A stretch of 5,920 bases of DNA from Phocaeicola_A sp964514145 (GCA_964514145.1 CAZEPM010000119.1:1-5920); one strand, 5' to 3'. Counted from the first letter of the stretch, positions 1-5,920 are shown. Translations and numbers: made by a program. Notes: generated by a model not told the origin, from the sequence alone.

Positions 1-1
1 C

Positions 2-79
2 CTGAAAGTGGTCACATCAATGTACCTTTATGTAGTTGGCAATAATATTACCGACTTGGAAAGTGCAGGAAAATTATAA
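2..79 (+). CDS. possible 3' tail of an upstream gene (partial)
   Basis: Frame 2 is open from the window edge to a TAA at 77-79, one base before the ATG at 81. It encodes 25 residues that include a hydrophobic run (YLYVVGN). A stop abutting the next start would fit an operon junction. Frame 1 is also open from the edge but stops earlier, at 43-45, after 14 codons (ending VPLCSWQ), so it is an equally possible tail. Neither is recognisable as a family, and the stretch is too short to judge by codon use. This is recorded only as a likely gene end. Confidence 0.25.
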   Translation: MKVVTSMYLYVVGNNITDLESAGKL

Positions 80-80
80 A

Positions 81-1016
81 ATGGCTATGAGTAAAAAGTA
101 CAATAGAATAATGTTAGGCAAAGCTGGATGCTATGCCGAACAATGTAAATCTGAAGGGTTTATAGGTGTGAACTTTCTAAATGAAGAGGATCTCACAAAT
201 AATCTCCACGAGGATTGGCGTGACTTTAACAAGGCATACATCCCTGTTTGGTTAAAAACACACCCTGAAAAAACAAAAGTTGCGGCAGGATTAGCTTGCG
301 GTAATTTATGGACAGTTTGCAAGGGGTTACAAATAGATGATATTGTTTTATCACCTAACGGCAAAGGAGAGTATTATGTAGGAAAGATTGTGAGCAATTA
401 TTTCTACAAACAGGGTGAACTACTTCCACACCGACGAAAAGTTGAATGGCTACCAGTCGTCATCCAGCGTTCGGAAATGAGTGAACAATTACAGCATTCA
501 ACCGGTGCTATTGGTACTTGCTGTGATATATCCTCATACCATGAGGAGATTGAAAGTTTCATAAACAAGCAATCTCCTGCGACAGTTGTGGCTACAACAC
601 CAGATATAGAAGACGCTTCTGAATTTGCTTTGGAAAAACACCTTGAAGATTTTTTAGTCAAGAATTGGAAATGTACCGAACTCGGTAAGAAATATGACAT
701 ATACGAAGAAGATGGAGATTTAGTCGGTCAGCAATATCTCACCGATACAGGTCCGATTGATATTTTAGCCATCAGCAAAGACAAGAAAACAATGCTTGTT
801 ATTGAACTCAAACGAGGAAGGGCATCAGATGTAGTCATAGGACAAATTCAAAGATATATGGGATATGTTCAAGATGAACTACTTGAAAAAGATCAACAGG
901 TAAGAGGTTTGATTATCGGGTTAGAGGCTGACAATCGTTTGAAAAGAGCATTATCTGTCTGTCCAAACATTGACTTTTATAGATATCAAATAGATTTCAA
1001 ACTACTGAAAGAATAG
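81..1016 (+). CDS. PD-(D/E)xK endonuclease, NucS-like C-terminal domain with N-terminal PUA/EVE-like domain
   Basis: A predicted DNA endonuclease of 311 residues, probably a restriction or defence enzyme. The C-terminal ~130 residues match the NucS/DUF91 type of PD-(D/E)xK nuclease: an acidic helix EKHLEDFL near 185, D227 in PIDILA, E242 and K244 in IELKRG, and Q255 in QIQRYMGY. The N-terminal half (about 8-130) has the YNRIMLGK and GFIGV opening common in restriction-type nucleases. It then has a segment GDIVLSPNG-like at 85-94 and LPHRRKVEWL at 115-124 that resembles PUA/EVE-like reader domains, which can sense modified bases; that assignment is inferred. An in-frame TTG at 36 would add 15 residues, but I chose the ATG at 81 because AGGA at 67-70 sits about 10 bases upstream and an upstream frame stops at 79. 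A second ATG at 87 is also possible. The gene ends four bases before the radical SAM fragment. Confidence 0.85.
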   Translation: MAMSKKYNRIMLGKAGCYAEQCKSEGFIGVNFLNEEDLTNNLHEDWRDFNKAYIPVWLKTHPEKTKVAAGLACGNLWTVCKGLQIDDIVLSPNGKGEYYVGKIVSNYFYKQGELLPHRRKVEWLPVVIQRSEMSEQLQHSTGAIGTCCDISSYHEEIESFINKQSPATVVATTPDIEDASEFALEKHLEDFLVKNWKCTELGKKYDIYEEDGDLVGQQYLTDTGPIDILAISKDKKTMLVIELKRGRASDVVIGQIQRYMGYVQDELLEKDQQVRGLIIGLEADNRLKRALSVCPNIDFYRYQIDFKLLKE

Positions 1017-1020
1017 ATAA

Positions 1021-1305
1021 ATGACATCTAGGCGTCATAAAAGGGGCTCGGTGCTTGTCATAAGCAGGTTAAGAAAGGGAACTGATTGTTCAGGTATAAC
1101 CACTTTGGTGACTCTCATTGGCTGTCCGCTTAGATGTAAGTATTGCTTGAACAAGAAATGCCATGAACCAGTATATGAAGCTGATGATAAAACTCCTCGG
1201 CAAGGAATCATGTTGCTGACACCAAAGGAACTATACGAACTTGAACTGAAGATATCCATAGCAATTGGCATAAACTTTTTCTTACTATGCAAAAAGGATG
1301 CATAG
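1021..1305 (+). pseudogene. truncated radical SAM protein (N-terminal fragment)
   Basis: This 94-residue frame begins as a radical SAM enzyme. The N-terminal strand ISRLRKGTD is followed by GITTLVTLIGCPLRC, giving the CX3CX2C iron-sulfur motif at C35, C39 and C42, with a further Cys at 47 (LNKKCHEP). LLTPKELYELELKI follows at 65-78. Intact members of this pyruvate-formate-lyase-activase-like group continue here into a glycine-rich SAM-binding GGE segment and most of a barrel. None of that is seen in any frame up to the next gene. Instead the frame runs into a low-complexity tail (IAIGINFFLLCKKDA) and stops. The likely break is near base 1255. It starts four bases after the nuclease stop, so it was or is in that operon. 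The fragment could bind a cluster but should not be catalytically active. A functional small protein cannot be excluded. Confidence 0.75.
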
Positions 1306-1365
1306 ATGATATATTACTTTGAAATCAGATAATTTGATGTTTTATATATTAACAAGTTTCAGTGT

Positions 1366-2709
1366 ATGAAAGAATTAAAATGTCCACATTGTGGTAGTGT
1401 TTTTTCAGTTGATGAAGCAGATTACGCTTCAATCTTAAGCCAGGTTAAAACTCAGGAATTTGATGCTGAGATTAAAGCTCGTCTTGCCGAGATTCAAAAG
1501 CAGAATGAAGTAAAGCAAGAAGCTGAATCACTTAGACTTTCTCATGACTTTCAGGGTAAACTGAATGCTAAAGATGTAGAACTTTCCCAAAAGAATAATG
1601 AAATCGTTAAACTCAAGGCCCAATTGGATACTTTCGACAAAACTAAACAACTGGAGATTAGTGCAGAACGATCTAAGGCTAACGAAGAAATTGCTAAGTT
1701 GAAATCTGTTATTGAACAGAATGAAAATAAGGTTCGCGTTGCTGTACTTGAAGAACAGAATAAGGCAAAGGACATCATTCAAGAAAAAGAAAACACGCTT
1801 ATTGAACTACGTAGCCAGATTGATGTAGCTAAGAAAGAAGCAACAATCCGTGAAACAAACATCAAGGAGGACTATGAACGTCAACTTAAGCAAAAGCAAG
1901 AACTGGTAGACTATTATAAAGACCTTAAAGCGAAGTTGTCAACAAAAATGATCGGTGAATCATTAGAGGTTCATTGCAACAATGAGTTTAACCGTGTTCG
2001 CACAAGCATGTTTCCCAATGCTTATTTCGACAAGGACAACGATGCCAGTCATGGCAGTAAAGGTGATTTCATTTTCCGTGATTACGCAGATGGTCTTGAA
2101 TACATATCAATCATGTTCGAAATGAAGAACGAAATGGATGAAACAGCAACCAAGCACAAGAATGAAGATTTTTTTACCAAGCTAGATAAGGACAGGCGTG
2201 ATAAAAATTGTGAGTATGCGGTTCTTGTATCATTGTTGGAACCTGACAATGATTTTTATAATGAGGGTATTGTTGATGTCTCCTATCGTTATCCCAAGAT
2301 GTTTGTTGTTCGTCCTCAGTTCTTCATGCCTTTGATTTCACTATTAACGCAAGCCTCAAAGAAGAGCGTTGAATATCAACGCGAGCTCATTATGGCAAGA
2401 CAACAAAGTATTGATGTTACCAACTTTGAGAACAAGTTGAATGACTTCAGAAATAAATTTGGTAACCACTATCAACGTGCAAGCGATAAGTTCAACAAGG
2501 CTATTGAGGAAATCGACAAGACAATAAAATCACTTCAGAAGATGAAGGATAATTTGTTAAGTTCTGAAAACTACCTTAGATTAGCAAGCAATGATACGGA
2601 AGACTTGTCTATCAAAAAACTCACGAGAGGTAATCCTACTATGAAACAGAAGTTCGAAGAAGCAAGAACAATGGCTAAGGATAACCTACTTGATAGTGGT
2701 AACAATTAA
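1366..2709 (+). CDS. DUF2130 family protein: zinc knuckle, coiled coil and nuclease-like core
   Basis: A 447-residue protein of the DUF2130 (COG4487) family, whose biochemical role is not established. It opens with KCPHCGSVF (C6 and C9), half of a zinc ribbon. Residues about 25-190 are rich in E, K, Q and A in heptad style and should form a long coiled coil. The conserved domain spans roughly 185-330 and contains KGDFIFRD (D234) and IMFEMKNE (E252, K254). This order and spacing resembles the D...ExK core of PD-(D/E)xK nucleases. YRYPKMFVVRPQFFMPLI at 308-324 is a typical family segment, and a second helical region follows at 335-405. The length is normal for the family. There is no evident Shine-Dalgarno sequence; the 60-base gap upstream is AT-rich and may hold a promoter. 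The location between a restriction-like nuclease and CBASS suggests a role in DNA processing or defence, which is inference only. Confidence 0.88.
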   Translation: MKELKCPHCGSVFSVDEADYASILSQVKTQEFDAEIKARLAEIQKQNEVKQEAESLRLSHDFQGKLNAKDVELSQKNNEIVKLKAQLDTFDKTKQLEISAERSKANEEIAKLKSVIEQNENKVRVAVLEEQNKAKDIIQEKENTLIELRSQIDVAKKEATIRETNIKEDYERQLKQKQELVDYYKDLKAKLSTKMIGESLEVHCNNEFNRVRTSMFPNAYFDKDNDASHGSKGDFIFRDYADGLEYISIMFEMKNEMDETATKHKNEDFFTKLDKDRRDKNCEYAVLVSLLEPDNDFYNEGIVDVSYRYPKMFVVRPQFFMPLISLLTQASKKSVEYQRELIMARQQSIDVTNFENKLNDFRNKFGNHYQRASDKFNKAIEEIDKTIKSLQKMKDNLLSSENYLRLASNDTEDLSIKKLTRGNPTMKQKFEEARTMAKDNLLDSGNN

Positions 2710-2764
2710 CCTATGCCATTTGGTCATAGTTATTACCAATCATTACATTGACACATGTATATGA

Positions 2765-2792
2765 CTGACAGTTTTTCTGTAATTTTTATAAT
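2765..2792 (+). promoter_or_regulatory. candidate sigma70-like promoter for the CBASS operon
   Basis: CTGACA at 2765-2770 is separated by 16 bases from a perfect TATAAT at 2787-2792. Transcription would start near 2799, leaving a leader of under 20 bases before the ATG at 2817. The gap between DUF2130 and the effector gene (2710-2816) is the only room for an operon promoter. If the host is a Bacteroidota species the expected elements are TTTG and TAnnTTTG; TAATTTTT at 2780-2787 is one base off the latter, but no well-spaced TTTG lies upstream. AT-rich DNA produces such matches by chance. Confidence 0.35.
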
Positions 2793-2816
2793 TATGTAAG
2801 TTGTTAATTATCAATC

Positions 2817-3941
2817 ATGAGTAAAACATATATTCCCAAAAATGTACAGCACGAAGTCTGGTGGAAAGCTGCTGGACGATGCGAATTTAAGGGGTGTAAT
2901 AAACCCTTATATAAACATGGCGTTACATTGGACAAATGTAAGATTTCTGAATTGGCACATATTATCGGCGATTCAGAAAATGGGCCTCGTGGAGATAAAG
3001 ATTTGTCCAAAGCATTGGCAAAGGATCCTAAAAACATTATGCTGATGTGTCCTGAATGTCACAAGTATATAGATAGTGAAGGGAAAAATAAGTATACAGC
3101 TGAGATGCTTTTTGATATGAAGAAAAGGCACGAAGACCGAATCGCTAGACTAACTTCATTAGGTGAGGATTTGCAAGCTCATGCAGTTACATATGGTGCA
3201 AAAATTGGAAACCATCAGCCTGATTTTTCCTTTCCTCAAATTCAAGATGCATTGTTGCCAGACTTTTATCCAGTAAATGATATGCCCATAGATTTGGGAG
3301 GTAATTGGTCTGCTGCAAAAGAATGGGATAAGTATTGGAAAAGAGAAGTTGAAAACCTTGAATATAACTGCAAGGATAAGATTCTAGACAAGATTGACAG
3401 ATGGGAATATAAGCGTATCGCTCTCTTTGGATTCGCTCCTATACCTTTACTAGTTAAGCTTGGAACGATGTTAAATAACAAACACGAAGTTGTTGTTTAT
3501 CAGAAACAACGTTCTGGTGGCTGGAAATGGTTACAGGAGGATATACATACAGACTATATTATCAATAGACCTGAAGATCCTCGTTTGAAACCTATATTGA
3601 TTCTATCATTGAGTTTCCCTATTGCAGAAAGAATAAAGAAACATAACCTTGGTGCAAGTATATGGGAGATGACTATTGATACGCCTAATCCTGAATTTTT
3701 AAGGTCAAAGAAGCAATTATATGATTTCGGACGACAGGTTGAATCGCTTTTGGACGACATAACCAAGGCTTCCAACAATCAACCCTTGCACCTTTATCTT
3801 TCCGTACCAGTTGCTTGTGCCATTGAGTTCGGCAGGGTCTGGATGCAGAAAGCAAATAGCCCATTAAAGATATACGACTTGGACAAACAAGTAGATAATA
3901 TTGATAAATTAGCATTAACAATCGAGAATAAGAAACAATGA
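2817..3941 (+). CDS. cap5: CBASS effector: HNH endonuclease fused to SAVED domain (Cap5 type)
   Basis: The killing arm of the CBASS operon. The 374-residue length and domain order match Cap5. The N-terminal ~115 residues are an HNH nuclease: zinc-binding cysteine pairs C22/C27 and C78/C81 (LMCPECHKYID), the first HNH histidine in ELAHI (H48), the central asparagine in KNIMLM (N73) and H82. A short linker with YPVNDMPIDLGGNWSAAKEW leads to the SAVED domain (about 165-374), with landmarks RIALFGFAPIPLLVKLG, a VVVYQKQ strand at 225-231, ILILSLSFPI at 260-269 and LHLYLSVPVACAIEFGRVW at 324-342. In characterised Cap5 proteins a cyclic dinucleotide bound by SAVED drives oligomerisation and switches on double-stranded DNA cleavage by HNH. 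The ATG has no clear ribosome site. The stop overlaps the CD-NTase start in an ATGA, so translation is coupled. All visible HNH residues are present, so the enzyme looks intact. Confidence 0.93.
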   Translation: MSKTYIPKNVQHEVWWKAAGRCEFKGCNKPLYKHGVTLDKCKISELAHIIGDSENGPRGDKDLSKALAKDPKNIMLMCPECHKYIDSEGKNKYTAEMLFDMKKRHEDRIARLTSLGEDLQAHAVTYGAKIGNHQPDFSFPQIQDALLPDFYPVNDMPIDLGGNWSAAKEWDKYWKREVENLEYNCKDKILDKIDRWEYKRIALFGFAPIPLLVKLGTMLNNKHEVVVYQKQRSGGWKWLQEDIHTDYIINRPEDPRLKPILILSLSFPIAERIKKHNLGASIWEMTIDTPNPEFLRSKKQLYDFGRQVESLLDDITKASNNQPLHLYLSVPVACAIEFGRVWMQKANSPLKIYDLDKQVDNIDKLALTIENKKQ

Positions 3942-5164
3942 TAGAGACGTTATCTTTTGAGAAGAAAAGGGAACTTAACAAATTATTCCTTAATGTAGCA
4001 GAGAATCTTGATATTACTGAAACCCAGTTTAATAACCTCACAAGAAGTTATAATGCAGTGGGAAAATACTTGGAGGATGATCCGAATTTCAAGGACTATC
4101 ATCCAGTTGTTACACCACAAGGTTCTTTAAGGTTAGGAACTATCATCCAGCCTATCTCTGAGGATGGGGATCTTGATATAGACTTGGTGTATCGTTTAAT
4201 TGAGAAACATCCAAACTGGACGCAGAAACATATCAAGCAAATGGTCGGACATCGCTTGAAAACTCATGGTGTCTACCGCGATATGCTTGATAATAAAGAA
4301 GGTCGCCGATGTTGGACCCTACTATATCGTCAAGACTCTGATAATGTAAAGGAACGCTACCATATGGATATCTTGCCTTGTGTTGCTGATTCCATGTTCA
4401 ATTCTAATATGGAATTATATAGGAGCAAATCTTTCTCGTCAATCAAACTGGATAATATAGCCATTCGAATTACAGACAATAGAGCTCCAAATTACGACAA
4501 TAGCATTCTTATATTTAATTGGCTGAAAAGTAACCCTGATGGCTATGCTATGTGGTTTGCAGATCGCTGTAAATATAGTACAGAAAAAAGAGAAAATATT
4601 ACAGAAGCCATTATGCCCATTGGTAAATATATCAAGGACAAATCTGTTTTGCAAAGAATTGTGCAAATTCTTAAACGACATCGTGACATAATGTTCAAAG
4701 AAGATGAAGATAAACCGATTTCTATCATCATTACAACTATAGCGGCAAGGGCATACAAAGGGGAAGATTCGCTTATAGAAGGTCTTGCAAATGTTATATC
4801 CACAATGGGAAACTATATAACAAAAGATCTATCAGGTAATTACGTTATCAGTAATCCAACCAATCCAGAGGAGAATTTTGCAGATAAGTGGCCGACACAC
4901 CCTAAAAGAAAAGAAAACTTCTTTAAATGGCTGAGACAGGTTAAATTCGACGTAAACAGTATTATTAGTTCAACAGGATTAGAGTTAAGAGAAAATGTGG
5001 GACGTTCATTTGGTAATACCTTCTCCAAAAACTTGTTCAATTTACTAGCTGAACAGCATAAAACCTCTGCAACTAACGGGGGTGTTAAAGTAGCGGCGAG
5101 TGGAACATTGGGCGGTATTGGTAAAACGTTAAACGCCAAAAACACTTTCTATGGTAAGAAATAA
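3938..5164 (+). CDS. CBASS CD-NTase (cGAS/DncV-like nucleotidyltransferase)
   Basis: Synthesises the cyclic oligonucleotide alarm signal of CBASS. The 408-residue protein has the full polymerase-beta-type active site: G62-S63 in PQGSLRLGT, the metal-binding pair D80 and D82 in DLDIDLVYRL, and the third acid D144 in RYHMDILPCV. The N-terminal helices contain TRSYNAVGKYL, common in this group. The rest (about 190-370) is the helical OAS1-C-like half, including QRIVQILKRHRDI at 239-251. Nothing is missing, so it should be active. I cannot fix the clade or product from sequence alone. Pairing with an HNH-SAVED effector makes a cyclic dinucleotide such as a cGAMP isomer the best guess. The C-terminus ends FYGKK, with glycine third from last, which matters because E2-bearing CBASS systems modify the CD-NTase through its C-terminus. 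It overlaps the effector gene by 4 bases and the E2 gene by 14. Confidence 0.95.
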   Translation: MIETLSFEKKRELNKLFLNVAENLDITETQFNNLTRSYNAVGKYLEDDPNFKDYHPVVTPQGSLRLGTIIQPISEDGDLDIDLVYRLIEKHPNWTQKHIKQMVGHRLKTHGVYRDMLDNKEGRRCWTLLYRQDSDNVKERYHMDILPCVADSMFNSNMELYRSKSFSSIKLDNIAIRITDNRAPNYDNSILIFNWLKSNPDGYAMWFADRCKYSTEKRENITEAIMPIGKYIKDKSVLQRIVQILKRHRDIMFKEDEDKPISIIITTIAARAYKGEDSLIEGLANVISTMGNYITKDLSGNYVISNPTNPEENFADKWPTHPKRKENFFKWLRQVKFDVNSIISSTGLELRENVGRSFGNTFSKNLFNLLAEQHKTSATNGGVKVAASGTLGGIGKTLNAKNTFYGKK

Positions 5165-5609
5165 ACGCTTCACAGCTATACAACAGGTAGCAGTATTGAA
5201 AAGCCAATATAATATTGATAATTCACGATGGAGCATAAGACCACATGGATTCACATGGCTTTTCAATTTAACCCCTACAGCCTTAAGTGATACATATACA
5301 TTGAAGATGGAATACAATGAGCCGTTTTTCCCTCAAGTATATGTGGTATCACCTAAGCCTTTACAACTAGCAGAAGGAGCAAAAAAACTGCCTCACACAT
5401 ATGATACTAAAAGACAGCGTTTATGTTTATTTAATCCACGCCATGGTGAATGGAATAGTACAATGCTTATTGCTAACACGATTTTTCATTGGACTATAGA
5501 GTGGCTATATTATTATGAAAACTGGGTATATACCGGTAAGTGGATTGGAGGCGGTCATGGCAATTGGGATGCAGATTTTATCAATGACACAAAGGAACAT
5601 GTGGAATAA
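5151..5609 (+). CDS. CBASS stand-alone E2-like protein
   Basis: A 152-residue prokaryotic E2 (ubiquitin-conjugating-like) protein of short type II CBASS. Family landmarks occur in order: RPHGFTWLFNLTPTALSDTYTL (30-51), PQVYVVSPKP (61-70), LPHTYD (80-85), the catalytic Cys in RLCLFNP (C92), EW at 100-101, TIFHWTIEWLYYYENWVYTGKW (110-131) and GGGHG (133-137). In related systems the E2 forms a thioester with the CD-NTase C-terminus and primes it for signal synthesis. Longer systems carry an E1-E2 fusion (Cap2) and a JAB protease (Cap3). Neither follows here, so this E2 would act alone or borrow an activating enzyme. The ATG at 5151 lies inside the CD-NTase gene and overlaps its end by 14 bases, which supports translational coupling. 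The full length is typical of the family, which supports this start. Confidence 0.9.
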   Translation: MVRNKRFTAIQQVAVLKSQYNIDNSRWSIRPHGFTWLFNLTPTALSDTYTLKMEYNEPFFPQVYVVSPKPLQLAEGAKKLPHTYDTKRQRLCLFNPRHGEWNSTMLIANTIFHWTIEWLYYYENWVYTGKWIGGGHGNWDADFINDTKEHVE

Positions 5610-5615
5610 TACAAA

Positions 5616-5663
5616 ATGGGAAAAACTATTAAAGGTGTGAGGTACTATCTTCCGAGCAAATAA
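5616..5663 (+). CDS. 15-codon ORF after the E2 gene (doubtful)
   Basis: An ATG seven bases after the E2 stop opens a short frame encoding MGKTIKGVRYYLPSK. The composition is protein-like and basic, and the spacing is operon-like. However, 15 codons is too short to test, and I recognise no family. The stop codon lies in the loop of the hairpin at 5650-5672. It could be a true micropeptide, a remnant of a larger gene, or chance. Confidence 0.2.
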   Translation: MGKTIKGVRYYLPSK

Positions 5664-5672
5664 ACCTCGGAA
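5650..5672 (+). terminator. 7-bp hairpin at the end of the CBASS operon, possible transcription terminator
   Basis: TTCCGAG at 5650-5656 pairs perfectly with CTCGGAA at 5666-5672 across the nine-base loop CAAATAAAC. It is the strongest simple hairpin seen after the last operon gene, 41 bases past the E2 stop. No U-tract follows directly (the next bases are CAAGAAGCAATTTATTT), so it does not look like a classic intrinsic terminator. It may instead protect the 3' end of the messenger or be fortuitous. Confidence 0.4.
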
Positions 5673-5920
5673 CAAGAAGCAATTTATTTCCACATTATAA
5701 ACTAGAAGCGTAAAAACATCACCATGCGCATAGAGGTTTATGCAGAGGGCATAAATATGATACTATTTTTCCAGATGAGACCACTCTCCCGAAAATCCTG
5801 TAAAGCCGATAATACCGTTGCTGGAGAAAATGTAACAAGATGATTCTTACATAATAAGCCCCATAAATTTGCCTATCATGCAATAAGTTCTCAAACAGCC
5901 TGCATCAACCTTTTCATGCC
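5673..5920. other. stretch without a convincing gene
   Basis: Both strands are broken by frequent stops. A 39-residue + strand frame (ATG 5724, TGA 5841-5843) has no recognisable motif and no ribosome site, and I do not call it a gene. Weak inverted repeats occur at 5728-5743 (GCATA/TATGC) and 5832-5850 (GTAAC.../...TTAC, imperfect). No tRNA, CRISPR repeat or insertion-sequence end was seen. The last ~70 bases may belong to a converging gene, entered separately. Confidence 0.5.
5847..5918 (-). CDS. possible 3' end of a converging minus-strand gene (partial)
   Basis: On the minus strand a frame is open from the right edge for 23 residues, including DAGCLRTYCMIGKF, and ends with TAA at 5849-5847. 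The other two minus-strand frames close sooner or without such composition. If real, it is the C-terminus of a gene transcribed toward the CBASS operon. The stretch is too short to assign a family, and chance is a serious alternative. Confidence 0.18.
   Translation of the reverse strand, partial: HEKVDAGCLRTYCMIGKFMGLIM

Noticed and set aside
36..80. Upstream TTG start extending the first nuclease by 15 residues
   Set aside because: The added residues do not look like the family N-terminus, the ATG at 81 has an AGGA at a sensible distance, and a plausible upstream frame ends at 79.
1318..1336. Bacteroides-type promoter (TTTG at 1318-1321, TAATTTG at 1330-1336) before DUF2130
   Set aside because: The two elements are about 8 bases apart instead of about 19, and the second is one base short of TAnnTTTG.
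2711..2729. Inverted repeat CTATG...CATAG after the DUF2130 gene as a terminator
   Set aside because: Only five base pairs, interrupted inner pairing and no following U-tract.
2768..2787. ACAG/CTGT hairpin followed by TTTTT as a terminator for DUF2130
   Set aside because: A four-base stem is too weak, and the site overlaps the better-supported promoter candidate.
3685..4041. Long minus-strand open frame across the effector/CD-NTase junction
   Set aside because: It is antisense to two well-supported genes with clear domain motifs, and its translation has no family resemblance.
5724..5843. 39-codon + strand ORF downstream of the operon
   Set aside because: No motif, no ribosome site and no contextual support. 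Such frames are expected by chance.
1..5920. CRISPR array, tRNA/rRNA gene or insertion sequence
   Set aside because: No regularly spaced repeats, cloverleaf-like sequence or transposase motifs were seen on reading through both strands.

Overview
The window is an AT-rich bacterial segment that reads as part of an anti-phage defence island. The genes mostly lack Shine-Dalgarno sequences, the intergenic DNA is very AT-rich, and the protein families are ones common in Bacteroidota such as Bacteroides and Prevotella. That host assignment is an inference from style, not from a marker gene. All confident genes lie on the + strand.

Left part (1-1016): the first ~80 bases probably hold the 3' tail of an upstream gene. 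They are followed by a 311-residue nuclease with a NucS-like PD-(D/E)xK domain at its C-terminus and a putative PUA/EVE-like reader domain at its N-terminus. Middle (1021-2709): four bases after that gene's stop codon is a truncated radical SAM gene, which keeps the iron-sulfur Cys motif but loses most of the barrel. Next is a 447-residue DUF2130 protein with a CPxCG zinc knuckle, a long coiled coil and a nuclease-like core.

Right part (2817-5609): a compact three-gene CBASS operon. Its genes are an HNH-SAVED effector nuclease (Cap5 type), a cGAS/DncV-like nucleotidyltransferase (CD-NTase) and a stand-alone E2-like protein. They overlap by 4 and 14 bases and are almost certainly co-translated. 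On infection the CD-NTase should make a cyclic oligonucleotide, the SAVED domain should bind it, and the HNH domain should then cut DNA and kill or stall the cell. The E2-like protein should prime the CD-NTase by conjugating its C-terminus. No E1 or JAB protease gene follows, so this is the short, E2-only form of type II CBASS. A candidate sigma70-like promoter lies in the 107-base gap before the operon.

Right edge (5610-5920): no convincing gene. It contains a 15-codon ORF directly after the E2 gene, a perfect 7-bp hairpin over that ORF's stop codon, a doubtful 39-codon ORF, and an open minus-strand frame at the very end that could be the tail of a converging gene.

The system is best described as a known class (E2-only CBASS with Cap5) rather than a new one. 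Its less usual points are the two lysines after the FYG motif at the CD-NTase C-terminus, the radical SAM remnant, and the two additional nuclease-like genes next to it.
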